Source: Candidatus Aminicenantota bacterium | GTDB lineage: Bacteria; Acidobacteriota; Aminicenantia; Aminicenantales; JAFGBC01 | NCBI GenBank assembly: GCA_016933355.1 | Contig: JAFGBC010000190.1 | Coordinates: 1-19,327 of the forward strand | Length of the DNA: 19,327 bases | Reading direction: 5' to 3' | In this document: positions 1 through 8,728 of the stretch, in pieces | Position numbering within the stretch: position 1 is the stretch's first letter | Layout: each line of letters begins with the position of its first letter | Translations under genes and position numbers: made by a program | Notes under the pieces: generated by a model | Told to the model about the DNA's origin: nothing | Database searches by the model: none | What the model saw: the letters and a program-made list of their open reading frames with translations, nothing else

Positions 1-760
1 CGATGTCGCTAGCCAAATCGTTGGTCGTTCCGCCCAAGTAGGTCGAAAAGACCAGGACGAGCGGGTCGATGACGAGCTCTCGGCCTTTGTCGTAGGGACC
101 CAACGCGAACCCGAAGGCCCCGTTTCCGTCCGGCCGGAAAGACGAGGCCACCTTGACCTTGGCGCCATCGATAACCTGATAGGCGTCCGGAGCCCGGTGC
201 TTCAGCGCGCCGTCGGCCGTCTCGACGAGGATGTCGCCGTCAGGGTCCAGGCGCGCGGAGGACTCGCCTTCGTAGCCGAACTGGATCCGGCCGGGATCGG
301 CGCCGGGCGCGACGATCCAGTCGTACTCGACCGCCTTCTCCGTCCCGTAGACCTTGAGGTCGATCCCCTCGTAGAGCCCCTTATAATGGACGGCCTTCGA
401 GGTGGGAATGCCCGTGTGCCAGTCCGACTCGTCCCGTCCGTCGAAGTAGCTCACGATATAATCCGCCGGGTCGGCCGCCTCCAGGGCGGCATCGGGACGG
501 GCGTCCCGGAACGTCATCCGGGCCCCGTCGAACTGAAGCCCCTGACGCGTCAGCCACAGCGTGTAAGCGGGCGTCTTGGCGTAGAAGAGCACCGCCCCGT
601 CCGTCTGCCCTTGGTTGGCTATAAAATAGAGAGGCACTTTCCCGAAGTCGGGCGAAGGAAGGGGCGCCCCCCCTGCGGCCGCCTGCCCGGGCCCCGTCGC
701 GGACGACACCGAGAAACACAGAACCAGACAGACGAAGAAACCTCCGACGGATCTATTCAC
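1..760 (-). CDS. Secreted SBBP-repeat (beta-propeller) protein, 3' end missing
   Basis: The reading frame is open from a GTG start at 760 to the left edge (253 codons, no stop seen), so the C-terminus lies outside the window. The start is set by an upstream GAGGAGGA (775-768) with about 8 nt spacing. Residues 1-29 look like a signal peptide: a hydrophobic stretch (GFFVCLVLCFSV) followed by small Ala/Gly residues. Residues about 41-240 match the N-terminal domain usually found before SBBP repeats: FIANQGQTD at 46-54, YDWIVAPGADP at 146-156 and LVIDPLV at 229-235. Next comes FSTYLGGTTNDLASDI, the opening of a first SBBP (seven-bladed beta-propeller type) repeat. Such proteins are exported, often large, and have no settled function. 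Full length and any C-terminal sorting or adhesion domain cannot be seen. The family call is good; the role is unknown. Confidence 0.85.
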   Translation of the reverse strand, partial: MNRSVGGFFVCLVLCFSVSSATGPGQAAAGGAPLPSPDFGKVPLYFIANQGQTDGAVLFYAKTPAYTLWLTRQGLQFDGARMTFRDARPDAALEAADPADYIVSYFDGRDESDWHTGIPTSKAVHYKGLYEGIDLKVYGTEKAVEYDWIVAPGADPGRIQFGYEGESSARLDPDGDILVETADGALKHRAPDAYQVIDGAKVKVASSFRPDGNGAFGFALGPYDKGRELVIDPLVLVFSTYLGGTTNDLASDI

Positions 761-785
761 GGCTGAGTCCTCCTCAACAAAAAGA

Positions 786-801
786 CTTCCTTAAAAGGAA
801 G
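786..801. repeat. 16-bp inverted repeat over the predicted SBBP transcription start, with T-run on the minus strand
   Basis: CTTCCTT-AA-AAGGAAG is a perfect 7+7 inverted repeat with a 2-nt centre. Read on the minus strand it is followed by TCTTTTTG (785-778). It could be a weak intrinsic terminator for clpB, whose stop lies about 70 nt upstream of it, or an operator, since it touches the candidate -10 box and start site of the SBBP gene. The stem is AT-rich and its loop is very short, so neither reading is firm. Confidence 0.35.
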
Positions 802-829
802 GATAGTCCTCTATTTGCGGGCATGTCAA
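800..829 (-). promoter_or_regulatory. Candidate sigma70-type promoter for the SBBP-repeat gene
   Basis: On the minus strand a perfect -35 box TTGACA (829-824) is followed after 18 nt by TATCCT (805-800, 4 of 6 matches to TATAAT). Transcription would begin near 793, leaving a leader of about 30 nt that holds the ribosome-binding site. The -10 match is modest, so this is a prediction only. Confidence 0.4.
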
Positions 830-872
830 GCGCTTACTCGGCGAAGCGCCGGGGGGTGCGGAGCGGCGACCG

Positions 873-3461
<2,589 letters not shown>

Positions 3462-3489
3462 GCACGGTCCTCCTCGGTCATTCTCGACT

Positions 3490-3519
3490 ATTTTACGCCT
3501 TTCCTTTTTCTCTTGACAA
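3490..3519 (-). promoter_or_regulatory. Candidate clpB promoter
   Basis: On the minus strand TTGTCA (3519-3514) and TAAAAT (3495-3490) are 18 nt apart, each 5 of 6 matches to the sigma70 consensus. Transcription would start near 3483, ahead of the GAGGAGGA ribosome-binding site. No CIRCE element (TTAGCACTC-N9-GAGTGCTAA) and no clear sigma32-type box was seen. The -35 box lies inside the palindrome shared with the divergent gene. Confidence 0.5.
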
Positions 3520-3527
3520 TTCGTCAA
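3513..3527. repeat. Palindrome TTGAC-N5-GTCAA covering both divergent -35 boxes
   Basis: TTGACAATTCGTCAA is a perfect 5-5-5 inverted repeat. It contains the forward -35 box (3513-3518) and the reverse -35 box (3519-3514). A regulator bound here would cover both promoters at once. It may also arise simply because two -35-like boxes face each other, so an operator role is a guess. Confidence 0.4.
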
Positions 3528-3540
3528 AAATGGATATTTT
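3513..3540 (+). promoter_or_regulatory. Candidate promoter of the small acidic protein gene
   Basis: TTGACA (3513-3518, perfect) and TATTTT (3535-3540, 4 of 6) are separated by 16 nt. Transcription would begin near 3547, just upstream of the GGGAGCGG ribosome-binding site. This rules out the alternative in-frame ATG at 3530, which lies inside the promoter. Confidence 0.5.
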
Positions 3541-3559
3541 TTTCTTGGGAGCGGAATTT

Positions 3560-3889
3560 ATGGAAGAGATCGAAATCTCGAGCTGGACGACGCTCGACGC
3601 CATCAAGAAAGCCGCCGAGGTCGTCGAGACCGTCGGCAACTTGCAGACCGGCCACTCCCAGTCCGTGTTTTGCGTCATCGAGGACGACTTCCTGGAGCTC
3701 TACTACAGCGACTCGTCCTCGAACTGCCTCCGCCGCTACAACGACCGCGAGGAGTTCGAGATCGCCATCGAGAAGCAGCTTGAAGAGGACGGGGCCGCGC
3801 CGTTCGAGGAAGAGGACTACGACGAGGACGACGACGAGGACGAAGAAGACGAAGGCCTCGACATCGAGGACGACTCCGACCATTTTTAA
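3560..3889 (+). CDS. Small highly acidic protein of unknown function
   Basis: I do not recognise this 109-residue protein. The start ATG 3560 follows GGGAGCGG at 3548-3555, about 4 nt before it; the longer version from 3530 is rejected because it would overlap the promoter. Residues 1-74 look like a small folded alpha/beta domain (a helix around DAIKKAAEVVETVG at 13-26, then FCVIEDDFLELYYS at 37-50). Residues 83-107 form an acidic tail with 20 Asp/Glu out of 25. There is no signal peptide or membrane segment, so it is probably cytoplasmic. Codon use matches its neighbours, which argues for a real gene rather than a chance frame. It is divergent from clpB, with a shared regulatory region, and converges on mutS with a 4-base stop overlap (TTTAAA). 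A link to protein quality control is only a guess from position. Confidence 0.8.
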   Translation: MEEIEISSWTTLDAIKKAAEVVETVGNLQTGHSQSVFCVIEDDFLELYYSDSSSNCLRRYNDREEFEIAIEKQLEEDGAAPFEEEDYDEDDDEDEEDEGLDIEDDSDHF

Positions 3890-6504
3890 ACGATTTTCTT
3901 CTTGAGCTTGTCGAGGATCTCGAGCGCCTCGCGCGGCGTGATCTGGGCGAGGTCGCAGACGCCGAGCTCGGCCCGAATCTCCTCGAGGAGCGCCCGCTCG
4001 CGGTCCTCGGCGAACAGTAAAAATTGGGAGGCGTCGCCCCGCGGGGCGGCGCGCGTCGCCAGCCGGGGCTGGCCGGACGCGTCGAGCTCCTGCTTCTCGA
4101 GGTTGAACAGAATCTCTCGGGCGCGGTCGACGACGGCTCGGGGGAGGCCGGCCAGCTTGGCGACGTGGATCCCGTAGCTCCGGTCCGAAGGCCCGGGCAC
4201 GATCTTGCGCAGGAAGACGACCTCCTCCTTCCACTCCTTGACCGCGACGTGGTGGTTCTGGATGCGGGGGTAGCTCAGGGCGAGCTCGGTCAGTTCGTGA
4301 TAGTGAGTCGCGAACAGCGTCTTGGCCCGGACCTCGTCGCTCTCGTGGAGGTGCTCGGCGACGGCCCAGGCGATGCTCAGGCCGTCGAAGGTGCTCGTCC
4401 CCCGTCCGATCTCGTCGAGGAGGATGAGGCTGCGCGGCGTAGCGCTGTTGAGAATGGCGGCCGTCTCGATCATCTCGACCATGAAGGTCGACTGTCCGAC
4501 GCTCAGGAAGTCCATCGCCCCGATCCGGGTGTAAATGCGGTCGACGACGCCGACGGCGGCCTCGGCGGCCGGGACGTAGGATCCCATCTGGGCCAGGATC
4601 GTGATCAGCGCGACCTGGCGCAGGTAGGTCGACTTGCCGCCCATGTTGGGCCCGGTCACGATCAGGATCTGGTTCTCGCTCCGGTCGAGGAGCGTGTCGT
4701 TGGGGATGAAGGGCTCGGCCTGGCAGACCTCGACGACGGGATGGCGGCCGTCCCGGATCAGAATCCGGTCCGCGTCGTCGACGACCGGGCGGCGATAGCC
4801 GCGCTGCGCGGCCAGGGCGGCCAGGGCGGCCAGGACGTCGATCGTCGCCAGGGCGGCCGCGATCCGGTGGAGGCGCCCCGTCTCCCGGGCGACCGCGGCC
4901 CGGACCTCCCCGAACAGCCGGCGCTCGATCTCGCCGATCCGCTCCTCGGCGTGGAGAACCTTCTCTTCATAATCCTTGAGCTCGGGCGTCAGGAAGCGCT
5001 CGGCGTTGACCAGGGTTTGCTTGCGGATGAAGTCGGCGGGGACCTGGGACAGGTTCGGCTTGGTGACCTCGATGAAGTAGCCGAAGACCTTGTTGAAGCG
5101 GACCTTGAGCGACCCGATCCCCGTCCGTTCGCGCTCGCGCCGTTCGAGCCCGACGATAAACTCCTTCCCGGACCGGCTGACCGACCGCAGCTCGTCGAGC
5201 GCGGCGTCGAAGCCGTCCTTGATGACCCCGCCCTCGGCGAGCTGCGCCGCGGGCTCGTCGAGGATGGCCCGGTCGATGAGCCCGGCGACGTCCTCGGCCG
5301 GATCCCAGTCGCGCTTGATCGTCTCGAGGACGGGGGCGCGGAACGGCTCGAGCAGGGGGCGCAGACGCGGACCGACCGCCAGCGACCGCTTGAGGGCGAC
5401 GAGGTCGCGGGGACCGGCCACGCCCAGGGAGACGCGGCCCGCCAGCCGCTCGAGGTCGAGGACGCCCTTGAGCGCGGCACGGATCTCCTCGCGCTCGACC
5501 GTCCGCCCCAGGAGCTCCTCGACGGCGTCGAGCCGGGCGTTGATGGCTTCGACGTCCAGCAGGGGCTGCAGCAGCCAGTCGCGGAGGAGCCGGCCGCCCA
5601 GCGGCGAGGCCGTGAGGTCGATGACGCCGAGCAATGTGTCCTTGACGCGGCCGTCGCGGATGTTCCGGACGAGCTCGAGGTTGCGGACCGCGGCGGCGTC
5701 GAGGGCCAGGGCCGTGCCCGTCGCCTGGAAGGACAGGTCGTGGACGAGCGCCACGGCGTCCTTGCGGACGGCCTTGAGATAGTGGAGCAGCCCCCCGGCC
5801 GCGGCGACGGCCGCCGGCCTGTCCTCGAGGTCGAACCCGGCGAGCGTGGGCACCCGAAAATGGCGCAGGAGGAGCTCGCGCGCCGGGACCACGTCGAACG
5901 CCCAGTCTTCGGCCGGGCTCCGGGAGGCCTCGGCCAAGCCGTTCCGCGCCAGGAAAGCCGCCACCGCCGCCTCGTCCTCGCGCGGGAAGACGGCTTCGCG
6001 CGGGGACGCCTTGAACAGCTCGTCGACGAGCGGCTTGCGGTCGGCGCCTCCGGCGAAGGCCCGAATCCGGCCCGCTCCCAGGTCGAGGAGAGCGAGCCCC
6101 CAGCTCCCGGCCTTCAGGACGAGGCCGGCGATGAAGGACGGCGTCTTGGCGCTCTCGGGTTCGATCTCGACGGCCGTCCCCGGCGTCAGGATCCGGACGA
6201 CATCGCGCTTGACCACGCCTTTGGCCAGGCGCGGGTCCTCGAGCTGCTCGCAGACGGCGACCTTGTAGCCGAGCTTGAGGAGCTTGGCCAGGTAGGCGTC
6301 GACGGCGTGGTGGGGAACGCCGCACATCGGAATCTTCTGGCGGGAGGTCAGGGCGATCTCGAGCAGCGGCGCGGCCGTCCGGGCGTCTTCGTAGAACATC
6401 TCGTAGAAATCGCCCAGCCGGAAGAAGAGGATCGCCTCGGGATGCTCCCTCTTGATGCGGAAATACTGCTCCATCATCGGGGTCCGGGCGGGAGCGTCCG
6501 TCAT
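3886..6504 (-). CDS. mutS: DNA mismatch repair protein MutS
   Basis: MutS finds mismatches and small loops in newly copied DNA and recruits MutL in an ATP-dependent way. The 872-residue product has the mismatch-reading F-x-E motif (F33-Y34-E35, in GDFYEMFYED), connector, lever and clamp domains, and an ABC-type ATPase with Walker A GPNMGGKST (618-626), Walker B LILLDEIGRGTST (693-705) and the histidine segment FATHYHE (731-737). Near the C-terminus, QFLLF (827-831) resembles the beta-clamp-binding pentapeptide, and the last 40 residues resemble the helix-loop-helix used for higher-order assembly. This places it in MutS1 (repair), not MutS2. The start ATG 6504 is preceded by GAGGAG, and the N-terminus TPMMEQYFRIK is typical. 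Its stop overlaps the stop of the facing acidic-protein gene. No mutL is in the window. Confidence 0.97.
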   Translation of the reverse strand: MTDAPARTPMMEQYFRIKREHPEAILFFRLGDFYEMFYEDARTAAPLLEIALTSRQKIPMCGVPHHAVDAYLAKLLKLGYKVAVCEQLEDPRLAKGVVKRDVVRILTPGTAVEIEPESAKTPSFIAGLVLKAGSWGLALLDLGAGRIRAFAGGADRKPLVDELFKASPREAVFPREDEAAVAAFLARNGLAEASRSPAEDWAFDVVPARELLLRHFRVPTLAGFDLEDRPAAVAAAGGLLHYLKAVRKDAVALVHDLSFQATGTALALDAAAVRNLELVRNIRDGRVKDTLLGVIDLTASPLGGRLLRDWLLQPLLDVEAINARLDAVEELLGRTVEREEIRAALKGVLDLERLAGRVSLGVAGPRDLVALKRSLAVGPRLRPLLEPFRAPVLETIKRDWDPAEDVAGLIDRAILDEPAAQLAEGGVIKDGFDAALDELRSVSRSGKEFIVGLERRERERTGIGSLKVRFNKVFGYFIEVTKPNLSQVPADFIRKQTLVNAERFLTPELKDYEEKVLHAEERIGEIERRLFGEVRAAVARETGRLHRIAAALATIDVLAALAALAAQRGYRRPVVDDADRILIRDGRHPVVEVCQAEPFIPNDTLLDRSENQILIVTGPNMGGKSTYLRQVALITILAQMGSYVPAAEAAVGVVDRIYTRIGAMDFLSVGQSTFMVEMIETAAILNSATPRSLILLDEIGRGTSTFDGLSIAWAVAEHLHESDEVRAKTLFATHYHELTELALSYPRIQNHHVAVKEWKEEVVFLRKIVPGPSDRSYGIHVAKLAGLPRAVVDRAREILFNLEKQELDASGQPRLATRAAPRGDASQFLLFAEDRERALLEEIRAELGVCDLAQITPREALEILDKLKKKIV

Positions 6505-6513
6505 CGTCTCCTC

Positions 6514-6542
6514 ACTATACTCAGGGCCTCCGGCAAATTCAA
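6514..6542 (-). promoter_or_regulatory. Candidate mutS promoter
   Basis: On the minus strand TTGAAT (6542-6537) and TATAGT (6519-6514) are 17 nt apart (4 and 5 of 6 matches). The -10 box ends only 9 nt before the mutS ATG, so a normal start point near 6507 would leave almost no leader and would exclude the GAGGAG upstream of the start codon. Either the mRNA is nearly leaderless or the true promoter lies elsewhere. Confidence 0.4.
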
Positions 6543-6560
6543 GGCGGCCCGGCCCGCTTG

Positions 6561-6569
6561 TGATATACT
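6561..6569 (+). promoter_or_regulatory. Candidate extended -10 promoter of pgsA
   Basis: TGATATACT is an extended -10 element (TG-n-TATACT, 5 of 6 in the hexamer at 6564-6569). No good -35 box lies at the usual distance, which extended -10 promoters tolerate. The hexamer ends 10 nt before the pgsA ATG, and the bases between (ATCTCCTCTC) contain no ribosome-binding site, so the message may be nearly leaderless. Confidence 0.4.
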
Positions 6570-6579
6570 ATCTCCTCTC

Positions 6580-7122
6580 ATGAACGGCCCGAACATCCTG
6601 ACCCTGATACGGATCGTCTGCATCCCCGCCATCGTCGCCGTCCTGGTCGTCCCCTTCGACGGGCATAGGATCGCGGCCTTCGCCCTGTTCGCATTCGCGT
6701 CCCTGACGGACTGGGTCGACGGCATCTGGGCCCGCCGCAAGGGGAAGGTCACGCTCCTCGGCCAGATCCTGGACCCGCTGGCGGACAAGCTCCTGATCGC
6801 GTCGGTCTTCATCTGCCTGGTCGAGCTGGGCCTGGTCAAAGCCTGGATGGTCGCCGTCATCATCGGCCGCGAACTGGCCGTCTCCGGGCTGCGGGCGATC
6901 GCTTCGTCGCGGGGCGTTCAGATCCCGGCCTCGCTCCTGGGAAAGGCCAAGATGGCCCTGGAGAGCTGGACGATCGCCTTCATCCTGGCCGGGCCGGAGA
7001 TCCTGGGGCCGCTCGCGTTCCTCATCCCCCTCGGCCTGGGGCTGACCTTGGCCGCGGCCGTCCTCTCGGGCGCCGAGTATTTTATCCGGTACGGAAAGCG
7101 GCTCCTCGCCCCGTCGTCATGA
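6580..7122 (+). CDS. pgsA: CDP-diacylglycerol-glycerol-3-phosphate 3-phosphatidyltransferase
   Basis: This integral membrane enzyme makes phosphatidylglycerophosphate, the first step toward phosphatidylglycerol and cardiolipin. The 180-residue product shows the complete CDP-alcohol phosphotransferase signature D-x2-DG-x2-AR-x8-G-x3-D-x3-D: D44, D47-G48, A51-R52, G61, D65, D69. Several hydrophobic segments (about 7-25, 31-43, 70-90, 120-140, 145-165) fit a multi-span inner-membrane protein. The N-terminus MNGPNILTLIRI is close to the PgsA norm (PN-LT-R), which supports ATG 6580 although no ribosome-binding site precedes it. A related CDP-alcohol transferase (for example phosphatidylserine or inositol-phosphate type) is possible but less likely given length and N-terminus. 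It is divergent from mutS and convergent with fabD, sharing 6 bases with the fabD end (7117-7122). Confidence 0.9.
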   Translation: MNGPNILTLIRIVCIPAIVAVLVVPFDGHRIAAFALFAFASLTDWVDGIWARRKGKVTLLGQILDPLADKLLIASVFICLVELGLVKAWMVAVIIGRELAVSGLRAIASSRGVQIPASLLGKAKMALESWTIAFILAGPEILGPLAFLIPLGLGLTLAAAVLSGAEYFIRYGKRLLAPSS

Positions 7123-8040
7123 CAGGGCCGCCCGCGTCCGCTCGGCGGCCTCCCATCCGTCGACGTTCAGGACCGTGATCGGCGTCCCCCAGGTTTTCGC
7201 GATCCGCTTGAGGAGCGTCGTCAGGACCCGGCCCGGCCCTGCTTCGACGAAACGGTCGACGCTTTCGGCGCGCAGGGCCTCCATCGACGCGGTCCAGAGC
7301 ACGGGACGGCTGACCTGGCGCTTGAGGGCGTCGCGGGCCTCGACTCCCGTCCGGATCGGCTTGGCGTCGACGTTGCTGACGACCGGAAAGCGCGGGTCGC
7401 GAAAGGTCGTCGCGTCCAGGTCGGCGGCCAGGCGCTCCTCGGCACCCTTCATCAAGCTCGAGTGGAAGGGCGCGCTGACCGGAATCAGGACGGCGCGCGG
7501 CGCGGCGAGGATCTTGAGCGCGCTCTCGACGGCGGCGGCTCGGCCCGAGATGACGATCTGCTCCGGGCTGTTCCAGTTGGCGACCTCGACGCCGCCGCCC
7601 GGGACGCGGGCCAGGCCGTCCCGGACCGCGGCCAGGTCGAGGCCGAGGACGGCGGCCATGGCCCCCTCCCCGACCGGAACGGCCTCCTGCATGTAGCGTC
7701 CCCGCTTGTGGACGAGCAGGAGGGCGTCCTCGAAGGCGAGGGCGCCCGCGGCGACGAGCGCCGTGTATTCGCCCAGGCTGTGGCCGGCCGCGATGTCGGG
7801 CTCCCGGTCCAAGGCCCGCGCCGCGAGCGTGCCGGCTAGGAGCAGCGCCGGCTGCGTGTTTTGGGTGAGCTTCAGCTCCTCCTCGGGGCCTTCGAAGCAG
7901 AGCCGGGAGAGCGGGTAGCCCAGGATGCGGTCAGCGCTCTCGACGAGAGCCCGGGCCGCCTCCGACCGGTCGTAAAAATCGCGTCCCATGCCGACGGCTT
8001 GCGAGCCCTGTCCGGGAAAGAGAAAGGCCGTGCGTCCCAT
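7117..8040 (-). CDS. fabD: Malonyl-CoA-acyl carrier protein transacylase FabD
   Basis: FabD moves the malonyl group from CoA to acyl carrier protein, feeding fatty-acid elongation in the cytoplasm. The 307-residue product carries the N-terminal GQGSQ (10-14), the nucleophile motif GHSLGEY with Ser88, a conserved Arg in KRGRYMQEA (112-120) and the catalytic His193 in SAPFHSSLM. Length is normal. It is the last gene of the long minus-strand unit: only 3 bases separate it from the SurA-like gene, and its ribosome-binding site AAGGAG overlaps that gene's last codons and stop (GAAAAGGAGTGAGCGATG), so coupling is likely. No fabH, fabG or acpP follows; the next gene, pgsA, is on the other strand. 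Its 3' end overlaps pgsA by 6 bases. Confidence 0.96.
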   Translation of the reverse strand: MGRTAFLFPGQGSQAVGMGRDFYDRSEAARALVESADRILGYPLSRLCFEGPEEELKLTQNTQPALLLAGTLAARALDREPDIAAGHSLGEYTALVAAGALAFEDALLLVHKRGRYMQEAVPVGEGAMAAVLGLDLAAVRDGLARVPGGGVEVANWNSPEQIVISGRAAAVESALKILAAPRAVLIPVSAPFHSSLMKGAEERLAADLDATTFRDPRFPVVSNVDAKPIRTGVEARDALKRQVSRPVLWTASMEALRAESVDRFVEAGPGRVLTTLLKRIAKTWGTPITVLNVDGWEAAERTRAALS

Positions 8041-8043
8041 CGC

Positions 8044-8727
8044 TCACTCCTTTTCGCGGGGAATCATCCGGAGCCAGTCGTAGCGGTATTCGATCTCGGC
8101 CTGCCGGCGCAGGCCCCGGATCCAGAGCGCCGCTTGAGCGTCGATCTTATCCCGCCGGATGCGGGCCTCGATCTCCTGGAGAAGCGCGATCATCGGCTCG
8201 GTCTGTAAGCCCTCCCGGATTCGGCCCGCGACGTAGACGCGCTCGTAATAATCCTCCATCTCCTGGAGGCTGACCGTCACGCTCCGACTGAAACGCAGCT
8301 CGATGATTCTCCGGAAGACGAGGCTTTCCTTCAGGGCGTTCAGGACATCGTCGAGGTCGAGGCCGAAGCCGGCCAGCCGCTCTTGGACGGCGGCCGGGCC
8401 GAGCCGGTCGAGCAGGTCGCGCAGCGCCGCCTGGATCTCGGACTCGGGAAGGACGATGCTCGCGCCGGCGAACTGGATGACGGTCTTCTGGTCGACGATC
8501 CGCTCCAGGACCCGGAACAGCCGGTCGACCGGCGCGGACGCCTCCTCCTCGCGGTAGATCCCGAAGGCGTCGGCGACCCGGACATCGACCAGGGTAACCG
8601 GTTGGCCGTTGACGACGGCCGCCAGGCAATCGACGAGGTCGGCGGCCGGCGCTCCGGAGACCGCGGCGAAGACCGCGGCGACGACCGCGGCGGCCGACCG
8701 GAGCGTTGTGAGCCTCGGCGTCTTCAT
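8044..8727 (-). CDS. SurA-like periplasmic chaperone core without PPIase domains
   Basis: The 227-residue product begins with a signal peptide (KTPR, then an Ala/Val-rich core, likely cleaved near A26-A29). Mature residues about 35-165 resemble the SurA N-terminal chaperone domain: AAVVNGQPVTLVDV (36-49), a helical region with LVFRRIIELRF (136-146), and EMEDYYERVY (156-165), where SurA proteins normally enter their first parvulin domain. Instead the chain goes straight to a helix (about 180-213, EIEARIRRDK, then LWIRGLRRQAEIEY) that resembles the C-terminal SurA helix. No parvulin (PPIase) sequence is present. SurA escorts unfolded outer-membrane proteins to the BAM complex, so the position one base after bamA fits. 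Start ATG 8727 is chosen because the longer frame up to 8904 lies inside bamA and lacks a signal peptide. The family call rests on sequence pattern and context. Confidence 0.8.
   Translation of the reverse strand: MKTPRLTTLRSAAAVVAAVFAAVSGAPAADLVDCLAAVVNGQPVTLVDVRVADAFGIYREEEASAPVDRLFRVLERIVDQKTVIQFAGASIVLPESEIQAALRDLLDRLGPAAVQERLAGFGLDLDDVLNALKESLVFRRIIELRFSRSVTVSLQEMEDYYERVYVAGRIREGLQTEPMIALLQEIEARIRRDKIDAQAALWIRGLRRQAEIEYRYDWLRMIPREKE
8659..8694. repeat. Three 12-bp tandem repeats in the SurA-like signal peptide
   Basis: gaccgcggcgaa, gaccgcggcgac and gaccgcggcggc lie head to tail at 8659-8670, 8671-8682 and 8683-8694. They encode the repeated Ala-Ala-Val pattern of the signal-peptide hydrophobic core. 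Being a multiple of three, gain or loss of a unit would change core length without shifting frame. Confidence 0.6.
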
Positions 8728-8728
8728 C

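Noticed and set aside
197..766. Plus-strand frame of 189 codons and a minus-strand frame at 381-719 at the left edge
   Set aside because: Both overlap the SBBP-repeat gene, whose own frame has a ribosome-binding site, a signal peptide and a recognisable domain but no stop before the edge.
830..848. Five-base stem (CGCTT/AAGCG) after the clpB stop, considered as a terminator
   Set aside because: The stem is short with an 8-nt loop and no following T-run; it runs directly into the TTGACA box.
4024..7122. Plus-strand frame of 1032 codons running antisense through mutS and into pgsA
   Set aside because: Only the last 180 codons (from ATG 6580) encode a recognisable protein, PgsA. The rest is antisense to a complete, motif-rich mutS and is kept open by GC-rich codon bias.
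7126..7150. Seven-base GC-rich hairpin (GGCCGCC/GGCGGCC) just after the pgsA stop, considered as a terminator
   Set aside because: There is no T-run on either side, it lies inside the fabD coding sequence, and such stems are expected by chance in DNA this rich in G and C.
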